From Pseudolysobacter antarcticus (GTDB lineage: Bacteria; Pseudomonadota; Gammaproteobacteria; Xanthomonadales; Rhodanobacteraceae), in contig NZ_CP035704.1 of NCBI RefSeq assembly GCF_004168365.1, forward strand, positions 806,001-870,000: 64,000 nucleotides of DNA, read 5' to 3'. Both the position numbers and the translations under genes were made by a program. Positions 7,290 through 16,587 of the stretch are shown in pieces. The notes below the pieces were generated by a model. It did not search any database and had not been told where the DNA came from. It saw nothing but the letters and a program-made list of their open reading frames with translations. Position 1 is the stretch's first letter, and each line of letters opens with the position of its first letter.

Positions 7290-10055
7290 TTAGAACTTCA
7301 CGCTCAAACGTGCCCAGTAGTAGCGGCCAATGGTGTCATACGTATTCACGTCGACGTTGGCGTTGGTCACGTTGTTCGAGTAGAAGAACGTCGGCTGCTT
7401 GTCGGCGATATTGTCGATACCAATATCAACGCGGGTATTGATCGGAGCGATGTTATAGCCCGCAGTCAGATTGTTCTGCGTCCATGCGCCAACGTGGCCC
7501 ACGAGCGGAACTTTCTCACCACCGATATAACGGGCGGTCCAACCGGCCGAGAACGAACCCAGGCTCCAGTTAAGGGTGCCCAGACCACGCCAGCGCGCGA
7601 TATTGCCGAACTGCGAGTTGTACGTGCCAGCGGAATGCACGACGGTGGTGTTGGGACCATCAATCGTGGTGTTGTCATACTGCGCGTTGTACGTGGTGTC
7701 CAGACCCACGGTGAACTTGCCGAACGACGTTTCTGGCAGACGATATTTCGCACCGAAGTCCACACCACGCACGTCGAGACGACCGAAGTTGGTATAGGCG
7801 GTGTTGATCTGCGAGATCTTGCCACCGGCAACAACGATGCTGGAGCAGTACGGGCTGGCTGCGTTCTTCGCGCAGAGGTTGGCGATGGTCTGGCCGGTCA
7901 GGCGCACGATATCGTCCTGCAGGTAGACGCGCCACAGATCGGCGCTCAGCGACAGGCCATCGAGCCAATGCGGGTCGTAGACCACGCCGAAGTCGAAGGA
8001 TTTGCCAACTTCTGGCTTCAAAACCGTACCAGCAACTGCTGCGCCGGAGAAGAAGGTCTGAACCTGGCTACCATTCTTGGACAACAAGCCACCGACAGGC
8101 TTGGTATAGGTATCGAAGGATGCGGCCAAACCAGCGAACAACTCGGTGTTGTTCGGTGCGCGGAATACCTGCGACACCGTACCACGCAACAGCAGGTCTT
8201 CCAGCGGACGATATTCGAGCGCGGCTTTCCAGTTGTTGGTCGAACCGAAGGTGTTGTAGTCCGAATAACGATCACCAAGATCGAGGTTCAGGCTATGCAC
8301 GAACGGCAGATCCTTGAGCAGCGGGATCAGGACTTCGGCATAGACTTCCTTGACGCTGAAACCACCTTGGAACGGCGTGCCGCAAGCAGAAATCTGCACA
8401 GCGCAATTGCCGTTGGTCAGATTGGCGCGAGCGATATAATCCACCGTGCTGTGGGTGTATTCCTTGCGGTACGAACCACCAGCGGCGAGGCTGACTGTGC
8501 CAGCCGGCAGGTCAAACAGGTTGCCGTTGATATTGAACTCGGCCTGACGCTCGGTCTGCAGGGTGTTTTTGAACGGTGCGGCCGAATACTGCTTCAGGAT
8601 GGCTGCGGTGTTCGGATCGTTCTGGTTGAAGATATTGACGCAACCGCCCTTGCCCGTGCTGTTCGGGATACAGTTCGCGCTAAATGAGCCGCTGGCTGCC
8701 AAGTCACCCGTCGCCAGCGAACCGAAGAATTGGTTGAGCGCGCTCAGATGACCATAGTTCAAACTGGCATCCCACTGCCACGACGTATCGGCGATCGCAC
8801 CCTTCAAACCGGCAACGACCTGATCGGTGGTGGTGGTGAATTTCTGGATACGCGGGCCAATTGCTGCCAGACGAATCGCGAGATCCTGCGAGCCATCGCT
8901 AACTTGGCCGTTATCGCCGAGGTAACCGATATTAGTGCCGAACGGGTTGTACGGGCTACCGGCTTCCAACGTGATGTGCGCGGAATACAAATCGAGCGGC
9001 AGCGGTGCGAGCTGCGAATTCGACTTGGTCTTGTTGTGGAAAACGCTCATGTACGCTTCAACGCTATCGGTGAGCTTGTAGTTGCCCAGCACGTATGCGT
9101 TGGTGCGTTCTTGCGGCGTAAAGATCAGGTTGATTGCCTGATAGTTGTACGTATCACCGGTGCCGGTGGCGGTACCGCTCTGGAAGCAGCGGAACTTGGC
9201 CGGGATACCGCCGCCAGCAGGCGCTGTGGCGTCGAACGTACCGCCGGCGCTATCACAACCGGCAAACTGCGGTGCCGAGATGTAGCCCGACGGCGAAGCG
9301 AACGAGCCGCCCTTCGTCACCGGGAAACCACCGTCAGCCTGCTGTTTCTTGCCGAGAGTCAACGCAAACTTTCCGTAATCGCGATTGCCGGAATAAATGC
9401 CGTCGAACTTGTTGTAGTCGATACCACCGACGATGCTGCCCTTGTCCGAGGTCTGGCCAAAGGTCAGGTTGAACGCTTTGCGCTCGCCGTCGTCTTTGTC
9501 CGAGATACCGTAGCTGGTGCTCAGCTCGGCGCCCTGGTAATTGGTGCGCATGATGAAGTTGACTACGCCACCGATCGCGTCCGAACCGTATACGGCAGAG
9601 GCGCCGTCGGTCAGCACTTCGATACGTTCCACGAGGTTGCTCGGGATGGTATTGATGTCGTTGTTGAGGATGCGGCGACCGTTGATCAGTACCAAGGTAC
9701 GATTCGTGCCCAAACCGCGCAACGAGATAAACGTACCGCCGGTACCACCACCGTTGTTAACGGAAGGGTTGTTGGCGTTGCCGGAAATGTTCGGCAGTTC
9801 CTGAACCAAGTCACCGACGGTGAGCTTGCCGCTCTTTTCGATTGCGGCGCGATCCACCGTCAGCACTGGGCTGGCAGTTTCAACGTCGACGCGGCGAATG
9901 CGCGAACCGGTAACCTCAATGGTTTCCAGCTTCTGGCCTGAATCTTTGTTTGCGTCCTGTGCAAAAACAGGCATCGCACTCATACCGGCAACGGCGGACA
10001 CGCCCATGAGGGCGAGGCGCACGGCCGATGACAGCTCGTTATTCGATAGTCTCAT
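7290..10055 (-). CDS. TonB-dependent outer-membrane receptor
   Basis: 921 residues. N-terminal signal peptide ends near PVFAQ. A TonB-box-like ETIEVTGSRI follows, then the plug domain (about 60-185; LVQELPNISGN, GLGTNRTLVLINGRR, ERIEVLTDGASAVYGSDAIGGVVNFI). The rest is the 22-strand barrel, ending in aromatic YYWARLSVKF as expected for BAM recognition. The ATG at 10055 was chosen for the GGAGAG site six bases upstream; a longer in-frame start would put residues before the signal peptide. The ligand cannot be read from sequence; the neighbouring sulfotransferase and oxygenase genes give no firm pointer. Confidence 0.93.
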   Translation of the reverse strand: MRLSNNELSSAVRLALMGVSAVAGMSAMPVFAQDANKDSGQKLETIEVTGSRIRRVDVETASPVLTVDRAAIEKSGKLTVGDLVQELPNISGNANNPSVNNGGGTGGTFISLRGLGTNRTLVLINGRRILNNDINTIPSNLVERIEVLTDGASAVYGSDAIGGVVNFIMRTNYQGAELSTSYGISDKDDGERKAFNLTFGQTSDKGSIVGGIDYNKFDGIYSGNRDYGKFALTLGKKQQADGGFPVTKGGSFASPSGYISAPQFAGCDSAGGTFDATAPAGGGIPAKFRCFQSGTATGTGDTYNYQAINLIFTPQERTNAYVLGNYKLTDSVEAYMSVFHNKTKSNSQLAPLPLDLYSAHITLEAGSPYNPFGTNIGYLGDNGQVSDGSQDLAIRLAAIGPRIQKFTTTTDQVVAGLKGAIADTSWQWDASLNYGHLSALNQFFGSLATGDLAASGSFSANCIPNSTGKGGCVNIFNQNDPNTAAILKQYSAAPFKNTLQTERQAEFNINGNLFDLPAGTVSLAAGGSYRKEYTHSTVDYIARANLTNGNCAVQISACGTPFQGGFSVKEVYAEVLIPLLKDLPFVHSLNLDLGDRYSDYNTFGSTNNWKAALEYRPLEDLLLRGTVSQVFRAPNNTELFAGLAASFDTYTKPVGGLLSKNGSQVQTFFSGAAVAGTVLKPEVGKSFDFGVVYDPHWLDGLSLSADLWRVYLQDDIVRLTGQTIANLCAKNAASPYCSSIVVAGGKISQINTAYTNFGRLDVRGVDFGAKYRLPETSFGKFTVGLDTTYNAQYDNTTIDGPNTTVVHSAGTYNSQFGNIARWRGLGTLNWSLGSFSAGWTARYIGGEKVPLVGHVGAWTQNNLTAGYNIAPINTRVDIGIDNIADKQPTFFYSNNVTNANVDVNTYDTIGRYYWARLSVKF

Positions 10056-10457
10056 TTTACTCTCCAACGTCAGACTTATGACTAAATTCGGGACTAGTGT
10101 TCCCATCCTGGGATAGCCGCTACGGCTCACCGAAACCCTCGGTAGCGGACGATACTAGCAACAATCTTTTAACATGGGAACCCCTGCTGCCTTAACATGA
10201 CGGGCATTACCGGGGTATGACGGTCGCCAGATTAGCGTCAGATAAGGGAAAGCGAGGGCCTTGCGTCGTTTGCAGATAATTTGTAAATGCTTGACGATGT
10301 TGGACGCCTGCTGACAGTTGCTGCAGCGGCTGGAGGAAACGCGAGGATTGCGCTGGGCAGACACGCTCGCGAGCAGGTCGTTCGGGATAATTAGTCTCGC
10401 TTATGCTGCGAGCTGGAGCCCTGGGGCCCGGGCGAGAGGTTAATCCGTGCCGAGAAA
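10056..10457. other. Gene-free interval upstream of the TonB receptor
   Basis: About 400 bases between two minus-strand genes. No credible coding frame, tRNA or riboswitch was seen. It must hold the receptor promoter, but no convincing -35/-10 pair stands out. Short AT-richer stretches lie near 10150-10170 and 10275-10290. Confidence 0.5.
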
Positions 10458-11591
10458 TCAGAGGTCCTGATGATATTGCACGTACGGCATGCGCGCTTGT
10501 GTTGCATCGGGATCGCGCGCAGCAGGAGTAAGCGATAACGGCGGGGTGCCACTGGACCACAGGTTTTGCGTGCCGATGCTGAGCTGGCCCTGCCAAGGCG
10601 TACGCCACGAAACACCGAGATCAATCGCGGAGAAGTGCTGGCCGATATTGACCGGGGCAGCAGGGGTTATCACACGACCGATGACCACGCCACTGAGCGC
10701 TCCGTGATTCAGGCCCAAGCTGAGAGCTGCCTGATTGAAACTCAGTTCGGGATTGAATCCCAGCGCGTTGAGTTGGATGCGGCTCAAGCTGGCGCCGATA
10801 TCGATATTGTCTTCGATGCTCGGCCACCAATGCGCGTGCGCGGCGAGAGTGGAGCCCAGGCCAGAGGTATAGCCTGCGGTTCCGGGAACAATAATATTAG
10901 GCAACGCGGAGGCGATCGGATCATCCGTCACCGGGCTAAACAGATCGGCTGCAGCCGGAGTGATATGCGAAAACGGCGTGCTAGCCCCATTCAGCCATGA
11001 CATATTGTAGGTAATGTCGAGACCGAAGTTGCTGTTATTAGACCAGCCAGCGCCGATGACGGCGTTGTATTCGCTGGCAATAACTGGGGTATTGCTGCCG
11101 CCGATCGCGGATGCCCAGCATGGCAGGCCCAATGTCGAATTGGCGCCAGGAACGCACGAAACTTCGAGGCTCGCGGCCGTGGTCGGCGTAGTCAGCAAAC
11201 GTTCGCCGAGGCCTACATTCACGTTGTAGTTGTAGTTTTCACCGAGCCGCAAGCCGATATTGCCACTAACAGCCCCGGTGATATCTACCAGACGCCAGTC
11301 GGTAGGCGCGCCGATTTGCGGCGAGGCGGGCCGCAGCGGGCCGCTGCTTGGCGCCGACAACGCTACCAGCGCGAGCAAGCGACCGTCCTGGGAGCGGAAC
11401 ACCGGCATCAGTTGTGGCGCGCCGCTGGTCTTTGGTGTGGTATTTGCAGCGCGCAAAACATCGGCAATATTCAGCGAATAACCCGGTGCGACCTCGCCAT
11501 GCGATGGCACAGGCGCGTTTTGCGCGTGGGTTAACCACGGCAGCAGGCCAAGCATCAAGCTGGTGACGAGAAAACGACGCATAACACCCAT
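10458..11591 (-). CDS. Exported protein of unknown function, probably outer membrane
   Basis: 377 residues (374 if the second ATG at 11582 is used). A Sec signal peptide (about 4-23, LMLGLLPWLTHAQ) is followed by a sequence of alternating polar/hydrophobic residues rich in G, N, S and T (GNIGLRLGENYNYNVNVGLGERL, ALSLGLNHGALSGVVIGRV), which suggests a beta-barrel. The N-terminal segment RSQDGRLLALVALSAP may be a separate small domain. I do not recognise the family. The gap to hslO upstream is 153 bases, so it is likely transcribed alone. Confidence 0.7.
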   Translation of the reverse strand: MGVMRRFLVTSLMLGLLPWLTHAQNAPVPSHGEVAPGYSLNIADVLRAANTTPKTSGAPQLMPVFRSQDGRLLALVALSAPSSGPLRPASPQIGAPTDWRLVDITGAVSGNIGLRLGENYNYNVNVGLGERLLTTPTTAASLEVSCVPGANSTLGLPCWASAIGGSNTPVIASEYNAVIGAGWSNNSNFGLDITYNMSWLNGASTPFSHITPAAADLFSPVTDDPIASALPNIIVPGTAGYTSGLGSTLAAHAHWWPSIEDNIDIGASLSRIQLNALGFNPELSFNQAALSLGLNHGALSGVVIGRVITPAAPVNIGQHFSAIDLGVSWRTPWQGQLSIGTQNLWSSGTPPLSLTPAARDPDATQARMPYVQYHQDL

Positions 11592-11709
11592 CTAACTTTT
11601 ATTTGTGCGTTGCTGAGACTGTTCCCCGCTGACCAAGTTCCATCAGCGAGACCCCTTACAAACGCCTATTTTGGCTGCGAGTATAACTGAATTCCAATTA
11701 AAAATTAAC

Positions 11710-11727
11710 AAGTTCGTGCAAGAACTT
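11710..11727 (-). terminator. Possible terminator after hslO
   Basis: A six-base inverted repeat AAGTTC / GAACTT with a six-base loop lies 18 bases after the hslO stop. On the minus strand it is followed, after GTTAA, by five T residues. The stem is short and AT-rich, so activity is uncertain. Confidence 0.4.
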
Positions 11728-11744
11728 TGTGCGGTTACTCACAT

Positions 11745-12635
11745 TTATTGATTGGTGCGCGGGGCGGGTGATACTGGCTGATCGCTGAACAATAGCTCGA
11801 TATCGACGCTGTCGAAGCGATAGCTGGTGTTACAGAACTCGCAGATCACTTCCGCCGTACCGTCTTCGCGCACCGCGGCCAGAGCTTCGTCGTGGCCAAG
11901 TGCGCGCAGCATGCCGCCGACGCGCTCGCGCGAGCAACTGCAGCCAAAATGCAGCGGGCGTAGCGCCGCCAACCGTACGTCTTCTTCGTGAAACACGCGT
12001 TGCAGGAGAATCTCGGCAGGCAGGTTGAGCAATTCCTCGGCACTCAACGTGGCCAGCAAATGGTTGACGCGGTTCCACGCATCGGCATCGACCACTGCAT
12101 CGTGACCGCCCGCGCTGGCGACGCGTTGCAGCATGATACCGCCGCAGCGAATGCCGTCACTCGCGAGCAATAAACGCGTTGGCAATTGTTCGGAACGATC
12201 GAAATATTGCTCGAACGCGGCGGCCAGACTGGCATTCTCCTCGACCGAGACCAGGCCTTGCGAGCGCAACTGGCTGTCTGCATGCTCGATCGTGATTGCC
12301 ACAACCACACCGCTGCTGCCGACCGGGAAATCCGCGGCTATCTCGTCCTGCCAGCGCGCCAGGCCGCGCAAACGGCCTTCATGGGTGCATTCGCTGAAAA
12401 CCAGCGGCAGGGTTTCACCGCCTTTGAGCTGGATTGACAGCCGACCCTGAAATTTGATGTTGCCTGTGAACAAGGCGCTGGCGGCCAGGGTTTCCGCAAG
12501 CACTCTCGCGACCGATGGCGGATAGTCGGCACGCTCGCGCACGTGAGTCCAAGTGGATTCAAGCCGCACCATGGCTCCGCTAACGCCCGCGTTCTCGAGC
12601 ATGAAACGTTGCAGAAAATCAGAATTGTCGGCCAT
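11745..12635 (-). CDS. hslO: Redox-regulated holdase chaperone Hsp33
   Basis: 296 residues, matching Hsp33. The C-terminal redox switch is complete: C-x-C in FGCSCSRERV and C-x-x-C in EVICEFCNTSY, which bind zinc when reduced and form disulfides under oxidative and heat stress to activate ATP-independent chaperoning in the cytoplasm. The N-terminal folding domain shows the family segments LAASALFTGNIKFQGRLSIQ and GGIMLQ. It is divergent from mtgA. Confidence 0.96.
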   Translation of the reverse strand: MADNSDFLQRFMLENAGVSGAMVRLESTWTHVRERADYPPSVARVLAETLAASALFTGNIKFQGRLSIQLKGGETLPLVFSECTHEGRLRGLARWQDEIAADFPVGSSGVVVAITIEHADSQLRSQGLVSVEENASLAAAFEQYFDRSEQLPTRLLLASDGIRCGGIMLQRVASAGGHDAVVDADAWNRVNHLLATLSAEELLNLPAEILLQRVFHEEDVRLAALRPLHFGCSCSRERVGGMLRALGHDEALAAVREDGTAEVICEFCNTSYRFDSVDIELLFSDQPVSPAPRTNQ

Positions 12636-12757
12636 GCTCGATCCCGCGTGCGAAAGTTGACCCTCATTGGTGGAGGTCGTGACAAGGATTGCAAGTCCTC
12701 GCGGGACAGGATCGACGATGCGATCATGGCCGCATCGTTGGCAGCCCGATTACCTTC

Positions 12758-13489
12758 ATGAACTCGACATCACCCAGCATTACCAAGCCGCGCGGCGCAT
12801 GGCGGCGTATCTGGCGCTGGACTTGGCGTTTGTCGCTGTCGTGGCTGCTGTTGACGTCGCTGATTGTGTTGGTGCTGCGGTTTGTGCCGCCGGTCACGAG
12901 TGCGTTCATGCTCGGTCGCTGGATCCATGCGCATGCCGCTGGAGAGCGGGATTTTCATCTGCGTTACCAATGGATTCCATGGCAGCAGGCGGGCAACGAA
13001 TTGCCGATTGCACTGGTCGCTTCCGAAGATCAGAAATTTCCGATCCATCACGGCTTCGACGTGCAGGCGATTCAAGATGCGCTCGATGAAGCCGACGCGG
13101 GAGAAAAATTGCGCGGCGCCAGCACGATTTCGCAGCAGGTCGCGAAAAACCTGTTCCTCTGGGGCGGGCGCAGCTTTGTGCGCAAGGGGCTGGAAGCTTA
13201 TTTCACGGTGTTGATCGAGTTGTGCTGGCCGAAGCGCCGCATCCTTGAGGTGTATCTGAACATCGCTGAATTCGGTGACGGTATTTATGGCGCCGAGGCG
13301 GCCAGCCGTATTTATTTCCACAAGCCTGCGAGTGCGCTGAGCGCGCATGAAGCCGCGTTATTGACTGCGCTGCTGCCGAGTCCGCGCCGTTACCATATCG
13401 ATCCGCCGACGCCTTACGTATTGCGCCATGCTGCTTGGGTCGAACGCCAAGTGCACCAGTTGGGCGGGGCGGCTTATCTCGAACACTGA
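12758..13489 (+). CDS. mtgA: Monofunctional biosynthetic peptidoglycan transglycosylase
   Basis: 243 residues, GT51 family. A membrane anchor lies at about 24-46 (LSLSWLLLTSLIVLVLRFVPP). Glycosyltransferase motifs follow in order: ASEDQKFPIHHGFD (catalytic Glu), RGASTISQQVAKNLFLW, RKGLEAYFTVLIE and KRRILEVYLNIAEFG. It polymerises glycan strands from lipid II at the outer face of the inner membrane without a transpeptidase domain. The ATG at 12758 gives the normal short cytoplasmic tail. Confidence 0.95.
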   Translation: MNSTSPSITKPRGAWRRIWRWTWRLSLSWLLLTSLIVLVLRFVPPVTSAFMLGRWIHAHAAGERDFHLRYQWIPWQQAGNELPIALVASEDQKFPIHHGFDVQAIQDALDEADAGEKLRGASTISQQVAKNLFLWGGRSFVRKGLEAYFTVLIELCWPKRRILEVYLNIAEFGDGIYGAEAASRIYFHKPASALSAHEAALLTALLPSPRRYHIDPPTPYVLRHAAWVERQVHQLGGAAYLEH

Positions 13490-13582
13490 ACGAGATTTCA
13501 GCCTGTGGCTGGCTCCAGCGCGCCATGTCGGCGATAATGCGCGGCTCAGGCCTGGCGCCGCACACTTTTGAATAATCACCGC

Positions 13583-14371
13583 ATGCGCGCACTCAGTCTG
13601 GCGCTTAACTTCACGCGTCGCGAAATCCGCAATCGCTACCTCGGCAGTTTCAGTGGCGGCCTGTGGGCACTGTTGCAGCCGCTGATGCAGCTTGCGGTCT
13701 ACAGTTTTGTATTCGTCTACATCTTCAAGGCTGTACCGATTTTCAAGGCGGGCGCGCAGAATGCGGTCGCTATCGGTTTTGTTCCGTTTCTGGTGATGGG
13801 TTTGTGGCCGTGGATCGCGTTCTCCGAAGCGATCACACGCAGCACCACGGTGTTGCCGGAAAATGCCGGCCTGATCGGCAAGGTGGCGCTGCCGCGCGAA
13901 GTGCTCGTGATCGCCAGTGTCGGCGCGAGTTTGACCTTGCACCTGCTCGGTTTCATCGCGATTTGTATTGCGATGGCACTGTGGGGTACGCCGATCAATT
14001 TGATCATGTTGCCGTTGGCGTTACTGGTGTATTTGCAGATGGCGCTGCTCGTACTGGGACTGGGTTTTCTGTTCTCGGCGCTGCAGGTTTTTGTGCGCGA
14101 TCTTGGCCAAGTGTTGACCCAACTGATGATGTTGTGGCAATTCACCTCGCCGATATTCTATCCGCGCGAAATCTTGCCCGAGCCGTATCGCGACTGGATG
14201 GGGTTCAACCCGTTCAGCTATTACCCGGAGCAGATGCGCGCGTTGTTGCTCGGTTCCGAGTCGATCGCGCCTGGCGCGTGTTTCGCGGCTCTGATCGTGG
14301 CGCTCGCGGTGCTGGCGTTGGGCATTGTCGTGTTTCGCCGGCTCGACTCGCATTTCGAGGATTTCCTGTGA
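13583..14371 (+). CDS. ABC-2 polysaccharide/O-antigen export permease (Wzm-type)
   Basis: About 262 residues with six hydrophobic segments and the amphipathic N-terminus LNFTRREIRNRYLGS, typical of the ABC-2 permeases that export lipid-linked O-polysaccharide. The ATG at 13583 is preferred over an in-frame TTG 15 bases upstream. The stop overlaps the GTG of the ATPase gene, so the two are translationally coupled. Partner: the ATPase immediately downstream. The glycan moved is not known. Confidence 0.9.
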   Translation: MRALSLALNFTRREIRNRYLGSFSGGLWALLQPLMQLAVYSFVFVYIFKAVPIFKAGAQNAVAIGFVPFLVMGLWPWIAFSEAITRSTTVLPENAGLIGKVALPREVLVIASVGASLTLHLLGFIAICIAMALWGTPINLIMLPLALLVYLQMALLVLGLGFLFSALQVFVRDLGQVLTQLMMLWQFTSPIFYPREILPEPYRDWMGFNPFSYYPEQMRALLLGSESIAPGACFAALIVALAVLALGIVVFRRLDSHFEDFL

Positions 14372-15615
14372 AGCAGTCCGCGAAAACCGGCTTGCTGGTT
14401 CAGGCACATGGCCTGAGCAAATCCTATCCCAAGGTTTTTCATCGCAGCGATCGCCTGCGCGCCTTGCTGCGCTTGTTGGCCGGGCGTCGTGAGGTCGATG
14501 CGACTACGGTATTGCACGACATCAATCTCGAAGTGTGGCGCGGTCAGTCGGTTGGGTTGATCGGCGAAAACGGTGCTGGCAAATCGACCTTGTTGAAACT
14601 GATTTCCGGCGTGCTCACACCGAGCGGCGGCAACGTCAAGGTGCATGGCCGTATCGGCGCGTTGCTCGAACTTGGCGCGGGCTTTCATCCCGAATACAGC
14701 GGCCGCGAAAACATTGCGATGAGTGCCGCGTTATACGGTTTGAGCAGCGACGAAATCCGCCAACGACTGCCGGAAATCATCGAGTTCGCTGACATCGGTC
14801 ATTACATCGACGAGCCGGTAAAACATTATTCATCCGGCATGGTGGTGCGGCTCGGATTTGCGGTGGTCGCGGCGACACGGCCCGATCTGCTGATCACCGA
14901 TGAAGTGCTGGCCGTCGGCGATGAATCGTTCCAGAAAAAATGCGTGCGCTGGATCGAGGAATATCTCGAAACCGGCGGCACCTTGCTGCTGGTGTCGCAC
15001 AGCATGTATCACATCCAGAAACTCTGTAAGCACGCGATCTGGCTGAAAGGCGGCGTGATCTCGGCACAAGGCGATGTGTTCGATGTGACGCAGGCCTATC
15101 TGTCCTATCACGAGCGAAAAAACACCACACAGGCGCCGCAGCGCGCCGTGGTCGAAGCGCAGGGTATGGAGTTTCATTTGCTCGATGTCTGGCTCAACGA
15201 TGAGTCGCACGAAATGCCGCTATTGCTCGAACACGGCGAAGAGTTGCGTGTGCGCGCCACGGTACATTCACGCGATGGTCGTGTGCCGGTGGTGATGCTC
15301 GGCATCGCGCGCGCCGACAGCACGCCGGTGTATGGCGTCAGCACCGAGATGGACGGCGCCGAGGTGACTTTGCAATCGCCCGGGATCTACATGGCCGAGG
15401 TGCGCCTCCCCGCTCTATGTTTGCTACCTGGCGGTTACACCGTGCGCATGCATGCACTGGATACGGAAGGCGTGCGAATGTTCGATACGATCGAGCGTGG
15501 ATTGACCATCCGCGGCAATGCGCGCGAGCTCGGCCTCGTGCGCCTGCCGCACGTCTGGATTACCCCGGATATTTTGCCAAGCTTGAGCGGCGGCAAGGTC
15601 GATACAACGTCATGA
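14368..15615 (+). CDS. ABC-2 polysaccharide exporter ATPase with Wzt-type C-terminal domain
   Basis: 415 residues starting at GTG 14368. Walker A GENGAGKST (about 68-76), signature YSSGM, Walker B LLITDEVLAVGDE and switch His in LLLVSHS. After residue about 265 comes an extra beta-sandwich like the Wzt carbohydrate-binding domain (MEFHLLDVWLN... LLPGGYTVRMHALD), which in known systems recognises the terminal cap of the O-polysaccharide. This points to a chain made in the cytoplasm, capped, then exported. Coupled to the permease before it and overlapping the methyltransferase after it. Confidence 0.93.
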   Translation: MKQSAKTGLLVQAHGLSKSYPKVFHRSDRLRALLRLLAGRREVDATTVLHDINLEVWRGQSVGLIGENGAGKSTLLKLISGVLTPSGGNVKVHGRIGALLELGAGFHPEYSGRENIAMSAALYGLSSDEIRQRLPEIIEFADIGHYIDEPVKHYSSGMVVRLGFAVVAATRPDLLITDEVLAVGDESFQKKCVRWIEEYLETGGTLLLVSHSMYHIQKLCKHAIWLKGGVISAQGDVFDVTQAYLSYHERKNTTQAPQRAVVEAQGMEFHLLDVWLNDESHEMPLLLEHGEELRVRATVHSRDGRVPVVMLGIARADSTPVYGVSTEMDGAEVTLQSPGIYMAEVRLPALCLLPGGYTVRMHALDTEGVRMFDTIERGLTIRGNARELGLVRLPHVWITPDILPSLSGGKVDTTS

Positions 15616-16559
15616 GTACGGTGAATACACCCCCGCTGGAATTCAACGGCGAGCGTTTCACGCCGGAGTGTCAGCGCGAGATCTGGTATGAGCACTGGCA
15701 TCGTTATGCATTTGCGCGTGAACTGGTGCAAGGCAAGCGCGTGCTCGACGCTGCGTGTGGTGAAGGTTATGGTTCGGCGATGCTCGCCGGCGTGGCGCAA
15801 GCCGTGTTGGGCGTGGATATTTCGGACTCAGCCGTAGAGCACGCGCGCGCGCGTTACGGCGCGCAGACAAATCTGCGTTTTGCGCAAGGCGACGCCACCG
15901 CGCTGGATTTGCCGGCGGCGTCTTTCGATGTCGTGACGTCGTTCGAGACACTCGAACATGTGCATGCCCACGATGAACTTGTCGCGGGATTTGCGCGAGT
16001 TTTGAGCGATGACGGCGTGCTGCTGATTTCCTCGCCGGACAAACTCACCTACAGCGATATTTCCGGATTCCGCAACGAATTCCATGTGCGCGAACTGTAC
16101 CGCGATGAGTTGCTGGTTTTGCTGCGGCGATATTTTCCGGCAGTGCGATTGTATGGGCAGAAACTGCTGTTCCAGTCGGTGCTATGGGCGCTGGATGAAG
16201 GCGATGCCAAAGCCTCTGGACATATTGCTGCCACCGCGGCGCAGGATGGTCTCGACATCAGCGAAAGTCTCGATTACGCACCGCTGTATTTCATCGCCGT
16301 GTGCAGCAAACGCGAGCTGCCGTTGTCATTGCCGGGACTCGCGTTATTCGGCGACCGCGAAGAATCGGTATACGCGCATTACAATCACGAAGTCCGCAAG
16401 AACATGGCCGCTGGCGGACGCATCGCCGAGCTCGAGGCCGAGCTCGATACGCTGCGCAACGAAACCGCAAAATTGCCGGCGGCGCGGGCGGTAACTGCGG
16501 AACCGCACGTCGCCAGCAGCATCAAAGAACCGCGCCCATGGTGGCGCGGCTGGCGTTAG
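15612..16559 (+). CDS. SAM-dependent class I methyltransferase
   Basis: 315 residues. SAM-binding motif I is VLDAACGEGYGSAMLA (about 41-56), followed by VLGVDIS and the post-motif SFDVVTSFETLEHV. A charged coiled tail (AELEAELDTLRNETAKL) precedes the C-terminus. The ATG overlaps the ATPase stop (ATGA), so it is part of the exporter operon. A methyltransferase here could modify or cap the glycan whose end the Wzt-type domain reads; that role is inferred from position only. Confidence 0.88.
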   Translation: MSTVNTPPLEFNGERFTPECQREIWYEHWHRYAFARELVQGKRVLDAACGEGYGSAMLAGVAQAVLGVDISDSAVEHARARYGAQTNLRFAQGDATALDLPAASFDVVTSFETLEHVHAHDELVAGFARVLSDDGVLLISSPDKLTYSDISGFRNEFHVRELYRDELLVLLRRYFPAVRLYGQKLLFQSVLWALDEGDAKASGHIAATAAQDGLDISESLDYAPLYFIAVCSKRELPLSLPGLALFGDREESVYAHYNHEVRKNMAAGGRIAELEAELDTLRNETAKLPAARAVTAEPHVASSIKEPRPWWRGWR

Positions 16560-16587
16560 TCGCCGCTATTCACAGCGAAAAATTTTC

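Noticed and set aside
7494-9941. Two long plus-strand reading frames (about 400 codons each) across the TonB receptor
   Set aside because: They are antisense to a receptor with clear plug, barrel and signal peptide; their translations are Arg/Glu/Ala-rich with no domain, typical of GC-rich shadow frames.
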